Assembly (NCBI GenBank): GCA_905215195.1
Contig: CAJMPF010000134.1
Coordinates: 1 to 5,310, forward strand
Direction of reading: 5' to 3'
DNA from: an uncultured bacterium
Lineage (GTDB): Bacteria; Actinomycetota; Coriobacteriia; Coriobacteriales; Coriobacteriaceae
Length of the DNA stretch: 5,310 nucleotides
A model generated the notes under the pieces. That model saw only the letters and a list, made by a program, of their open reading frames with translations. It did not search any database and was not told the DNA's origin. Position 1 is the stretch's first letter, and each line of letters starts with the position of its first letter. A program made the position numbers and the translations under genes. Shown here in pieces: positions 1 through 5,310 of the stretch.

Positions 1-1679
1 GCCGAGATGTACGGCCAAACGGCGTCGATAACGCCCTGAATAGCGGTCATCGTCGATGTGATTATCTCGACCAAAACGGGAAGCACCGTGGAGACGACCG
101 TCTGGATAAGCGTGCATGCGTCAGATATGACCTGCTGGATCAGCGGCATGTTGGCCGTTATGAGGTCGGTCACCTGCTGGATGATTGGGCAAACCGTCGT
201 CGTGATGGCTAGCGCCACCTGGCCTATCGCGTCGATGATCGTTCCGATTACGGGAACGAGGCCCGATACGATCGAGGCGATGACCGGCGCGATTGCCGCA
301 ACCAACCCGCCGATGGCGAGTGAGAAGCTGTTCACGACGATTACGGCGGCGGCGAAAAGCCCCTGAAGGGGTTCGGCCAAAGCCGTGAGGCTCTGGAACG
401 CCGGGGCGAGCGATGACGCGATGCTCGAAGCGATGCTGACCATGGAGTTGCGAAACGCCTCGTTGGTTGCCATGCTGTAGGCGAAGATCGCCGCGAAGGC
501 GGTGATTGCCGCGGCAGCGACCGCAGCAGGCGCGGAAAGCGCCAGGAACCCAGTGGCAACGCCCTTCAGAGCCGGAACGATGCCGCCCGTAAGCGAGTTG
601 GCAAGCGCGCCGAGCACGGGAATCTGCCCGATGAGGCCGCCAAGCGACACGGCGGCTAGGCCGGCCAAAGCGGCGGCGGCCACCTTGCCGCCCGTTCCGA
701 GCTGCGAGAGGTCTACGCCCTGGATCTTCTCGGCCAGGCTGTCGAGGAACCCGCACACCTTCTCGACCGCGCCGCCTGTGCGCGTCAGGTTGCCCTGCGC
801 GTCGTAGGTGACGCCCAGGAACTCGCCGAAGGCCACGGTGAGCGGCTTCAGCGCCGCACGGCACGAGTTCAGTACGCCTCGTATGGAGTTGAACACGGGG
901 ATGGCGGAGTCCTTGAGCGGAGTCATCCAATCCTGGCCGATTTTCGAGAGCGCGGCCTTCATGTTCGCCATGGAGCCGGTGAAGGTCTCGTTCGCCGCCT
1001 TTGCCGAATCGCCGAACGCGGAATACATGGCGTCGGAGAAGGTTTGGAAGTCGATCTTGCCAGCCGTGACCATCTTGGAAACCTCGTCGGAGGACTTGCC
1101 CAAGTAGGTCGATAGCGTTGATATTGCGTTGATACCTCGGTCGGTGAACTGCGCGACCTGCTCGCCTGAGAGTTTGCCGTTCGCGGCCACCTTGGCCCAA
1201 ATCGAGGAGAGGTCGCCCAAGTCCTGGCCGAACGTGGCGGCTGTGCCCACGCAGCCGTTCAGAGCCTTTTCCATGTCGTTGCCGGCGGCGACGCCAGATG
1301 CGGCGAGCTGGGCGCACGCCTGCGCGGCGGTGTCGAAGCCGAACGCCGTTCCGTCAACTGATTGCTGGATTGTGCTGTAGAAGTCGCTCCATTCGAGCTT
1401 CATGCCCTTGAACATCGTCTGGGCCTTCTCGATGTTCAAGGCGCGGCTCATGCCGCCGGTGGCGGCGAGCGTGGTAACGCCTGCGGTAACCGTTCCGATG
1501 GCGTTGCCAATTGACTTCGCAACGCTGCCGAAGCTGTTTGCGAAGTATCCCGCCACCTGCGAGCCGACGCCCTTGGCCGTCTCGGTGAGGCCCTTGAGCT
1601 TCGATGCGGAGCCATCGACGCCCGAGTCGAAGTTCGAGCCGTCGTAGGTTCCCTTGGCGGAGAGAACGTAATCAGCCAT
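1..1679 (-). CDS. Tape measure protein (3'-partial)
   Basis: This protein sets tail length and is ejected with the DNA at infection. The start ATG at 1679 overlaps the end of the T frame by 8 nt and has AGGAGG (1688-1693) eight bases upstream. The frame stays open to base 1, giving 559 residues plus two bases, so the C-terminus lies outside. Residues about 120-250 look like the tape measure N-terminal domain (TIGR02675-like): an alanine-rich AAQACAQLAASGVAAGNDMEKAL helix, FTDRGINAISTLSTYLGKSSDEVSKMVTAGKIDFQTFSDAM, then ETFTGSMANMKAALSKIGQDW. Long hydrophobic stretches follow at about 333-360, 374-402 and 441-496, as expected for a membrane-active tape measure. The last visible part (about 497-559) is valine/isoleucine-rich helix with a tryptophan-proline near the end, suggesting the start of the long helical rod. 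Tape measures are commonly 600 to over 1000 residues. Confidence 0.92.
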   Translation of the reverse strand, partial: MADYVLSAKGTYDGSNFDSGVDGSASKLKGLTETAKGVGSQVAGYFANSFGSVAKSIGNAIGTVTAGVTTLAATGGMSRALNIEKAQTMFKGMKLEWSDFYSTIQQSVDGTAFGFDTAAQACAQLAASGVAAGNDMEKALNGCVGTAATFGQDLGDLSSIWAKVAANGKLSGEQVAQFTDRGINAISTLSTYLGKSSDEVSKMVTAGKIDFQTFSDAMYSAFGDSAKAANETFTGSMANMKAALSKIGQDWMTPLKDSAIPVFNSIRGVLNSCRAALKPLTVAFGEFLGVTYDAQGNLTRTGGAVEKVCGFLDSLAEKIQGVDLSQLGTGGKVAAAALAGLAAVSLGGLIGQIPVLGALANSLTGGIVPALKGVATGFLALSAPAAVAAAAITAFAAIFAYSMATNEAFRNSMVSIASSIASSLAPAFQSLTALAEPLQGLFAAAVIVVNSFSLAIGGLVAAIAPVIASIVSGLVPVIGTIIDAIGQVALAITTTVCPIIQQVTDLITANMPLIQQVISDACTLIQTVVSTVLPVLVEIITSTMTAIQGVIDAVWPYIS

Positions 1680-2495
1680 TCAGCTTGCCTCCTCCCCAAG
1701 GCGTCCATGGCGGGTTCTTTCGGTGCTGCTCCTTCAGCGCGTCGATCTCCTCGTAGGTGAAGGAGTCCTCGCGGAAGGAGCCGTTGCGCTTTTTCCAGAG
1801 CTTGTGGCGCTTCTTGGACAGGCAGTTGGCAACCGCCACCTGTACGGCGTCCTTGAAGAGGTTCGATTGGTCGACGGTCACGGTCTCAAGCTCTTTGCGC
1901 ACGAACGCGAGCTGCACGGGCGTGTGCTGCGCGTACTGCTCGTAATCCCAACCGAGCCTGGCGGCGAAGAACGCGAAGTCGGCCTCCCTGCGGAACAGGG
2001 CGGCGTCTTGCGCGGCTTCGCCGCTTTTCGGCTTGGCGGTGAAGTAGTCGAAGCCGGTGAGGCGCGTTAGGGCTAGTTCCCTGCGCCCTTGAATAAAAAA
2101 GCGCAGTCGCGCTGAAGCGCCATCATCACGGCCTGGAACACGACGGGGTAGCCGTTCGTGTCGATGAGCTTGTTCACGATTTCCTCGGCCTTCTGCGGCA
2201 GGAAGTAGCGGCCGCGCTGTACCTTCAGGCCGTAGCCCGCGATGGCCGCAAGCTCCTTGAAGGTGAACATGCCGTCGTTCTTGTAGAACGAGGCGATAAT
2301 CGGCGTGTGGCGCTCCTCGTAGAGGTCGATGCGCTTGCGCGAGAATCGGATCTCGCAGACGTGGCCGCGCACGGTGAAGGTCTGCGGCTCCATGCTCTCG
2401 GGGTCTTGCTCAAGCTCGTTCACGATGTCTTCGGCTTCCGTGGCGTCTGCGGCGGAATCCTCAAGGAATGCGTCGAGTTCGGTGTCTTCTGCCAT
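1672..2495 (-). CDS. Tail assembly chaperone G-T fusion by -1 frameshift
   Basis: This is the predicted 274-residue product of a programmed -1 shift. The ribosome reads codons from 2495 through TTA (2096-2094), steps back one base and resumes with ATT at 2094-2092, ending at TGA (1674-1672). That gives 134 G residues plus 140 residues of T extension. By hand translation the -1 frame is open with no stop from 2100 to 1672. It reads as protein: IQGRRELALTRLTGFDYF, then READFAFFAARLGWDYEQYA, TPVQLAFVRKEL, a basic LSKKRHKLWKKRN segment and a tryptophan/glycine-rich end. No ATG occurs in it; the first GTG (1917) has no ribosome binding site, so frameshifting is the likely expression route. In lambda and many siphophages the T part binds the tail tube protein while G coats the tape measure. 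It overlaps the tape measure start by 8 nt. Confidence 0.85.
1688..1693 (-). promoter_or_regulatory. Ribosome binding site of the tape measure gene
   Basis: AGGAGG lies within a GGGGAGGAGG purine run, eight bases before the ATG at 1679. It sits inside the end of the T reading frame, so ribosomes finishing the G-T protein pass over it. It fixes the tape measure start and supports coupling of chaperone and tape measure synthesis. Confidence 0.8.
2060..2088 (-). promoter_or_regulatory. Frameshift-stimulating hairpin downstream of slippery site
   Basis: Five bases after the heptamer the message can fold into a stem-loop. The outer arm GGGCGC (2088-2083) pairs with GCGCCT (2065-2060; the last pair is G-U). 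The inner arm AGGG (2082-2079) pairs with CCCT (2072-2069). The loop is AACTAG, and an AAC bulge lies on the 3' side (2068-2066). That makes about 10 pairs, mostly G-C. The zero-frame TAG lies inside the loop. Spacing and strength fit a stimulatory element for -1 frameshifting. Pairing was done by eye, without an energy calculation. Confidence 0.72.
2073..2495 (-). CDS. Tail assembly chaperone G (zero-frame product)
   Basis: This 140-residue protein is the short member of the chaperone pair that escorts the tape measure protein while tail tube subunits assemble (lambda gpG analogue). It is absent from the finished virion in known systems. The start at 2495 has AAGGAG (2504-2509) eight bases upstream. 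The N-terminus (about 1-36) is strongly acidic with many glutamates and aspartates. A folded domain follows: TFTVRGHVCEIRFSRKRIDLYEE (39-61), a FTFKELAAIAGYGL helix and AEEIVNKLIDTNGYPVVFQAVMMAL (103-127). The final codons include a TTT TTA TTC run. Most ribosomes should stop at TAG (2073-2075), while a minority shift into the -1 frame to make the longer G-T protein. Assignment comes from position between the tail tube and tape measure genes and from the frameshift signal. Confidence 0.85.
   Translation of the reverse strand: MAEDTELDAFLEDSAADATEAEDIVNELEQDPESMEPQTFTVRGHVCEIRFSRKRIDLYEERHTPIIASFYKNDGMFTFKELAAIAGYGLKVQRGRYFLPQKAEEIVNKLIDTNGYPVVFQAVMMALQRDCAFLFKGAGN
2094..2100 (-). promoter_or_regulatory. 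-1 ribosomal frameshift slippery heptamer (U UUU UUA)
   Basis: On the coding strand the bases read T TTT TTA and are split exactly as X XXY YYZ in the zero frame of the G gene: the last base of an alanine GCT codon, then TTT, then TTA. Both tRNAs can re-pair on TTT TTT after a one-base backward slip. TTA is not used in any of the 559 tape measure codons I translated, and TTT is nearly absent there, so this rare-codon run stands out in a GC-rich gene. It lies six codons before the G stop. Confidence 0.88.
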
Positions 2496-2503
2496 TGGTC
2501 AGG

Positions 2504-2509
2504 CTCCTT
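2504..2509 (-). promoter_or_regulatory. Ribosome binding site of the chaperone G gene
   Basis: AAGGAG lies eight bases before the ATG at 2495 and shares bases with the TAA stop of the major tail protein (TAAGGAG). Termination of one gene therefore happens on the initiation site of the next, suggesting re-initiation. Confidence 0.75.
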
Positions 2510-3050
2510 AGCTGTTGGAAACGGTGATGGTGGCTGCGGTGATCTGCTCCTCGGATGCGGTCTCGTAGAGCCACGGCTTGCCCGTGCCCTGGAACTCCAT
2601 GGAGTAGGTGGCGTTGTCGTCGTTCGGCGCCTCGAAGCTGTCGGAGGACACGAGCGCGAGGCCCATGCGCAGCGGAACGTACTTGGTGTTCGCGCTCGTG
2701 CGGATGCGCTTGCAGACCTTCAGGCACAGGTACTCGCTCTCGGCAAGCGCCTTGGCGACGGTCTTCGTGGCGGAGTCGTCGGGCGAGTACAGGCCGTCGA
2801 TGGATGCGTCCCAGCTCTTGGAGCTGGCGAACTTGAGCGTCCAGCCGCCAATGGCGTCGTCCTTGGTCGCGGCCTCTGTGTTGTCCTGGCTCATGTTGAA
2901 TTTGAGTCCCTGCTGGCCGCTCACGGCGAGCAGCTCGGTGCCGGTCTTGTCGGTAACGAGGGCAACGATGTCGTTGCCGCTGAGGGCCTTGGCGGTTGCT
3001 GCGTCGAAGTCGCAGCCGATGAGGTTGGTGTCCTGCTGAGCAGTAGACAT
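2508..3050 (-). CDS. Major tail (tube) protein, TP901-1 type
   Basis: This 180-residue protein polymerises into the tube of a long non-contractile tail. The start at 3050 has AAAGGA (3057-3062) six bases upstream, directly after the previous stop codon. Motifs match the TP901-1-like major tail protein family: LKFNMSQDNTEAATKDDAIG (about 49-68) corresponds to the usual 'leucine...threonine-glutamate..(S/T)KD' strand-turn, GGWTLKFASSKSWDASIDGLY (68-88) to the 'W...SW....dGl' core, and SSDSFEAPNDDNATYSMEFQGTGKPW (about 135-160) to the conserved 'eap..d.aty..tf.GtG' end. Length is typical for a basic tube protein without a C-terminal Ig-like extension. It ends with TAA, which overlaps the Shine-Dalgarno sequence of the chaperone gene. 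I am confident in the family and role. Confidence 0.88.
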   Translation of the reverse strand: MSTAQQDTNLIGCDFDAATAKALSGNDIVALVTDKTGTELLAVSGQQGLKFNMSQDNTEAATKDDAIGGWTLKFASSKSWDASIDGLYSPDDSATKTVAKALAESEYLCLKVCKRIRTSANTKYVPLRMGLALVSSDSFEAPNDDNATYSMEFQGTGKPWLYETASEEQITAATITVSNS

Positions 3051-3056
3051 CTCGGT

Positions 3057-3062
3057 TCCTTT
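3057..3062 (-). promoter_or_regulatory. Ribosome binding site of the major tail protein gene
   Basis: AAAGGA directly follows the TAG stop of the tail terminator gene (3063-3065) and lies six bases before the ATG at 3050. It decides the start of the tail tube protein. Confidence 0.7.
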
Positions 3063-3476
3063 CTAGTTCTTGACGCGGAGGCCGTAGCAAACGCGGAAGG
3101 TGAACTCCGCGATGGCGTGGCCCTCGTCGGTCTCGTCTTTCTTTACGGTCTGCACGCCGTTGCAGGTCGTGCGGTAGAGGCTGAACGGCGCTGGAAGCTC
3201 GAAGCCGTCAGCAAGCGCCTGTTCGAGCCGCTGCACCATGCCGAGCACCTTGGCGTTGCTGTATGGGCGCACTGGCTCGCTGATGCAGTGCACCCAAACG
3301 GTGATGGCGTCGATGTACATGGTTTTGGTGTTCTCAGGCTGCGTCGATTGCAGCTCGACGCTGTAAAGCGGCGAATCACGATTCTCTGGGCTGTCGTAGC
3401 AGCTGGTGCCGGTACCCGCCTCGATGGCCTCTATGAGGCAACCGAGGAACACCGCGAGGCTTAATCGTTGGATCAT
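3063..3476 (-). CDS. Putative tail terminator / tail completion protein
   Basis: This is a 137-residue protein in the slot where siphophages encode the tail terminator that caps the tail tube and docks it to the neck (lambda gpU, SPP1 gp17 analogues). The start at 3476 is supported by a GGAGG (3482-3486) five bases upstream, between it and the previous stop. Visible layout: an N-terminal amphipathic or hydrophobic helix (about 4-19), a loop containing SPENRDSPLYSVEL, an ITVWVHC strand (about 58-64), a helix KVLGMVQRLEQAL (about 76-88), and C-terminal strands ending in AEFTFRVCYGLRVKN. This helix-strand-helix-strand order fits the terminator fold, and it may belong to the DUF5072-type phage proteins. 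The hydrophobic N-terminus is not a convincing signal peptide because it has no positively charged n-region followed by a cleavage motif. Function rests mostly on gene order. Confidence 0.6.
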   Translation of the reverse strand: MIQRLSLAVFLGCLIEAIEAGTGTSCYDSPENRDSPLYSVELQSTQPENTKTMYIDAITVWVHCISEPVRPYSNAKVLGMVQRLEQALADGFELPAPFSLYRTTCNGVQTVKKDETDEGHAIAEFTFRVCYGLRVKN

Positions 3477-3486
3477 CGCGCCCTCC

Positions 3487-3852
3487 CTAGAGCTTCCGTA
3501 GCTGGTCGATTAGGTCTTGTCTGAATATCGGCTCTTGCGCCTTGACGTTGCGTTGCAGGAATCGCTGCCCCTCCACGTATCCGCCGTTCACCGTGCGGTG
3601 GCCGTACTCGACGTGAGGCGCGTAGTCCTTCGCGTATCCGACGGTGTCGCCGGACTGCCCCAACGACATGCGCAGCTCGCCGTGTGGCCCACCAGGCCTG
3701 GTCTTCTCGGTAGATACGGGCGTTCCGCCGTCCGCTTTGCCACGGTTGTAGATTTGGGCCATGTTCTTCATGATCACGGCCTCGAACCTTACGTGCGAAA
3801 GGCGGTTGAGCTTTCCGGCAAGACCGTTCACGTCGCGTATCACGAGGCCCAT
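3487..3852 (-). CDS. HK97 gp10-like neck/tail component
   Basis: This 121-residue protein resembles the HK97 gp10 family (minor neck or tail-completion component acting at the head-tail junction). The ATG at 3852 was preferred over a start at 4086. The upstream extension in this frame is extremely arginine-rich and is only the out-of-phase reading of the previous gene, whereas AGAGG at 3861-3865 lies eight bases before 3852. Visible family-like features are an N-terminal helix with a leucine-asparagine-arginine-leucine run, a VSTEKTRPGGPHGELRMSL segment (about 46-64) matching the usual 'tGxLrxS' region, then YAKDYAPHVEYGHRT (about 73-87), the characteristic 'YAxxvEyGt' motif. It closes with GQRFLQRNV and a C-terminal helix, as in gp10 proteins of about 110-150 residues. 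The start lies within the end of the preceding gene, and the TAG stop abuts the next ribosome binding site. Confidence 0.8.
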   Translation of the reverse strand: MGLVIRDVNGLAGKLNRLSHVRFEAVIMKNMAQIYNRGKADGGTPVSTEKTRPGGPHGELRMSLGQSGDTVGYAKDYAPHVEYGHRTVNGGYVEGQRFLQRNVKAQEPIFRQDLIDQLRKL

Positions 3853-4154
3853 GGCTTGCACCTCTTGACGCTCACGACGGTTGTGTCGCCGTCGGCCATG
3901 ACGTTCTCGACCTCGTAAGAAGCCCCTTTGACCTCGACGCCGCAGATGCCGGCGAAGTCGCTTGCCGGGCGCTTGGTGAGCAGGGCGCGGGAAACGCTGT
4001 CGAAGGCGTTTCCCGCCTCGGCGCTGCGAACCTTGTGGCTCGGGCCGAAGCGCACGAAGAAGTCGAACGCCTCGACGGTCGAGCAAATGGGGTTGTGCAG
4101 CTCGTCGATGCCCGTCTGCTCGCGTCTATAGGCCTTTGCCCTACACCACTTCAT
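3840..4154 (-). CDS. Putative head-closure / head-tail joining protein
   Basis: This is a 104-residue protein, probably the second connector ring that stops DNA leaking from the filled head (SPP1 gp16-like role). The role is inferred mainly from its place between the gp6-like connector and the gp10-like neck protein. The start at 4154 was chosen because its ATG overlaps the preceding TGA (ATGA) and has GGGAG (4162-4166) seven bases upstream. An in-frame ATG 13 codons earlier would overlap the previous gene more deeply and lacks this arrangement. The sequence is a small beta-rich domain: FDFFVRFGP (about 30-38), a middle SRALLTKRP segment, then GVEVKGASYEVENVMADGDTTVVSVKR, as in small beta-barrel closure proteins. 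It has cysteines at positions 4, 24, 71 and 99. It overlaps the next gene by 13 nt. I do not recognise a precise family. Confidence 0.6.
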   Translation of the reverse strand: MKWCRAKAYRREQTGIDELHNPICSTVEAFDFFVRFGPSHKVRSAEAGNAFDSVSRALLTKRPASDFAGICGVEVKGASYEVENVMADGDTTVVSVKRCKPWAS

Positions 4155-4495
4155 CGGCGCGCTCCCATGAACTTGATGCCTTTGGGGCGACACGCCTCGC
4201 GCAGGGCCTCGATGTCGTCGGAATAGGCGGACAGCACGTCGTCGATGAACGAGTTCGACATGCTGCCGCCGTCGGACGCCGATTCGGAGGTGCTGCCCTC
4301 GTAGCCGCGCAGGCGCAGGGCCTTCACCGCCGCATCGACGGCGATTGACTCGGCCAGGCGCGGGAGCCTCTCGACCTTGAGGCGGATGAGCAGACGGTCG
4401 GTGACCGTCTGGATCATCTCCTCGATTGCCGAGTCGTCCGGCACGGCCTCGTCGGGCAGGTATCGCGCCTTAACGCGGTCTACGAGCGCGGCCAT
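4151..4495 (-). CDS. Head-tail connector protein, HK97 gp6-like
   Basis: This 114-residue protein probably forms a ring under the portal that links the filled head to the neck (adaptor role). The ATG at 4495 was chosen because it lies two bases after the capsid stop and has GGAGGG (4502-4507) six bases upstream. A longer upstream reading in this frame would run inside the capsid gene and looks arginine/histidine-rich and non-native. The N-terminal half is helical with alternating acidic and basic residues (about 1-65). It is followed by a GYEGSTSESASDGGSMS stretch (about 64-80) and an FIDDVLSAYSDDIEAL helix. The arginine-glycine-x-glutamate-glycine, serine-rich turn followed by a helix is characteristic of the small gp6/QLRG connector family (usually about 95-115 residues). 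Its stop overlaps the next start as ATGA, which implies coupled translation. Confidence 0.75.
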   Translation of the reverse strand: MAALVDRVKARYLPDEAVPDDSAIEEMIQTVTDRLLIRLKVERLPRLAESIAVDAAVKALRLRGYEGSTSESASDGGSMSNSFIDDVLSAYSDDIEALREACRPKGIKFMGARR

Positions 4496-4497
4496 GG

Positions 4498-5310
4498 CTA
4501 GCCCTCCACGTGGTTGGACTCGTCTTCGAGCGCCTGGGTGGAGGTGGTGTCGATGGTCGCGATGATGTGTCCGTAGACGTTGGGCAGCACGGGGATGAAC
4601 ACGCCGGAGGCCTTCGTCCACGTGGCAACGGGGTCGGGGGTGTCCCAACGGGTGCAGGTGACGAACTGCATCTGGCGCTTCTCGTCGAAGGCGCCGCCCT
4701 GCTCAAGCTCTTCGGGGGTGACGCCCCAAAGGCCCGTGCCAACGGAGCCGTCGTAGCCGACGGAGCACATGACGAACTTGCCCTCGGGGAAGAAGCGGCC
4801 CTGCGAAACGCTGCTGCCCTCCGCGCCGATGATGCCGTAGCGCTCCTCGTCGATGGACATGGTGAGGCCGTTGAACTGCTGCGCGAGCAGGTTGTTGACC
4901 TGCTCCAGGCTGGGCAGGATGCCCGCGCCGTTCACGCCGAAGATGGCCTTCTGCACGGCGGCGTTGCGCTGGATGAGGGAGAACACCTTCTTGGAGGTGA
5001 CGGCCACGGTCGGGGTCTGGCCCTTGCCCTGTGCGATGGTCACCCAATTGTCGATGTCGCCCAGGATGTCGGAGTCGGCCACGGCCCACTTGGCGGTGAC
5101 CTTCTGGTCCTCGGGCACGCCGAAGTCAATTTCCATGGAGACGTTGTTCTCGGCGATGACCATCTTGCCCGTGGTCAGAGCCTCGATCTTGGCCTTCTCG
5201 GCGCGCGTGACGACGGACTCTGCGGTGCGGGCCACGTCGTCGAAGACGTAGCGGCGCACGGAGTCCATCTGCATGTCGAGGCCGCGCGTGATGCGGCGCA
5301 GGCGCTCGGG
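4498..5310 (-). CDS. Major capsid protein, lambda gpE-like (5'-partial)
   Basis: This is the shell-forming major head protein of a tailed phage. The reading frame is open to the window edge, with 12 codons before the first internal ATG at 5274. The true start therefore lies outside, and 270 C-terminal residues are visible. Lambda gpE is about 341 residues, so roughly 70 may be missing. Visible features fit the gpE (Phage_cap_E, HK97-fold) family: an early helix ending in LTTGK (visible residues about 45-49), then an IDFGVPEDQ strand segment, a DIDNW segment, a TPTVAVTSKKVF stretch, a FFPEGKFVM motif (about 173-181), and a C-terminal DPVATWTKASGVFIPVLPN stretch typical of this family. It ends with TAG two bases before the connector start. 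Its position directly upstream of connector genes supports the call. The family assignment is from remembered motif resemblance, not a search. Confidence 0.88.
   Translation of the reverse strand, partial: PERLRRITRGLDMQMDSVRRYVFDDVARTAESVVTRAEKAKIEALTTGKMVIAENNVSMEIDFGVPEDQKVTAKWAVADSDILGDIDNWVTIAQGKGQTPTVAVTSKKVFSLIQRNAAVQKAIFGVNGAGILPSLEQVNNLLAQQFNGLTMSIDEERYGIIGAEGSSVSQGRFFPEGKFVMCSVGYDGSVGTGLWGVTPEELEQGGAFDEKRQMQFVTCTRWDTPDPVATWTKASGVFIPVLPNVYGHIIATIDTTSTQALEDESNHVEG
4502..4507 (-). promoter_or_regulatory. Ribosome binding site of the gp6-like connector gene
   Basis: GGAGGG lies in the last codons of the capsid gene, six bases before the connector ATG at 4495. It decides this start over the upstream in-frame ATG at 4648, which is buried in the capsid gene. 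Confidence 0.75.

Noticed and set aside
121..1317. 398-codon minus-strand open frame inside the tape measure region
   Set aside because: It is extremely arginine-, glycine- and histidine-rich, as expected for an out-of-phase reading of GC-rich coding DNA. The frame starting at 1679 gives a convincing tape measure protein over the same bases.
1672..1917. Independent small gene starting at GTG 1917
   Set aside because: There is no Shine-Dalgarno sequence upstream of 1917, and the frame is open further upstream to the slippery heptamer. It is better explained as the end of the G-T fusion.
2091..2100. The run of six T (coding strand) as a rho-independent terminator tail
   Set aside because: No GC-rich hairpin immediately precedes it in the transcribed direction; the hairpin lies downstream instead. 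The run is inside a coding region in exact slippery phase.
2307..3464. Long open frame of 385 codons on the plus strand, opposite the chaperone, tail tube and terminator genes
   Set aside because: It is antisense to three well-supported genes in canonical phage order and crosses their boundaries without regard to them. Its valine/leucine/glycine/arginine-rich content is what reversed GC-rich codons produce. I saw no domain in it.
3487..4086. Longer version of the gp10-like protein starting at 4086
   Set aside because: The extra 78 residues are arginine-rich out-of-phase translation of the preceding gene. The ATG at 3852 has its own ribosome binding site and gives a family-typical length.
4498..5274. 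ATG at 5274 as the true start of the capsid gene
   Set aside because: The frame continues open to the window edge, and lambda gpE-type capsid proteins are about 340 residues, so the start is almost certainly outside the window.
1..5310. Defence system, toxin-antitoxin, CRISPR, tRNA or mobile element cargo
   Set aside because: The window is fully occupied by contiguous structural genes on one strand. I saw no direct repeats, inverted-repeat ends, tRNA-like folds or non-structural genes.

Overview
The window is a compact stretch of a siphophage or prophage morphogenesis (head-tail) module. Every gene I can support is on the minus strand, so transcription runs from base 5310 towards base 1. The DNA is GC-rich with strong GC preference at third codon positions (GGC, GCC, AAG, GAC and TTC dominate). 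The connector and tail proteins resemble those of phages of Gram-positive hosts. I infer a phage of a GC-rich Gram-positive bacterium, possibly a gut actinobacterium, but nothing here proves the host.

Layout in transcription order: (1) major capsid protein of the lambda gpE type, 5' end outside the window (4498-5310); (2) gp6-like head-tail connector (4151-4495); (3) putative head-closure protein (3840-4154); (4) HK97 gp10-like neck/tail protein (3487-3852); (5) putative tail terminator/completion protein (3063-3476); (6) major tail (tube) protein (2508-3050); (7) tail assembly chaperone G (2073-2495), extended to a G-T fusion (1672-2495) by a -1 ribosomal frameshift; (8) tape measure protein, 3' end outside the window (1-1679). 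This is the canonical order capsid, connector, neck, tail terminator, tail tube, chaperone pair, tape measure.

The genes are packed with gaps of 2-12 nt or overlaps of 4-13 nt. Each internal start has a recognisable Shine-Dalgarno sequence, and several stop codons lie in or beside the next ribosome binding site. This indicates one polycistronic message with translational coupling. I see no promoter, terminator, RNA gene, repeat array, insertion sequence or CRISPR, and no non-coding stretch longer than about 12 bases.

The strongest non-trivial signal is the frameshift cassette at 2060-2100. It has an in-frame U UUU UUA heptamer, a 5-nt spacer, and a hairpin of about 10 bp with the zero-frame stop codon in its loop. 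The -1 frame is open from the heptamer to 1672, giving a predicted 274-residue G-T protein beside the 140-residue G protein. I found no undescribed system; the window reads as a well-formed but ordinary phage structural module.
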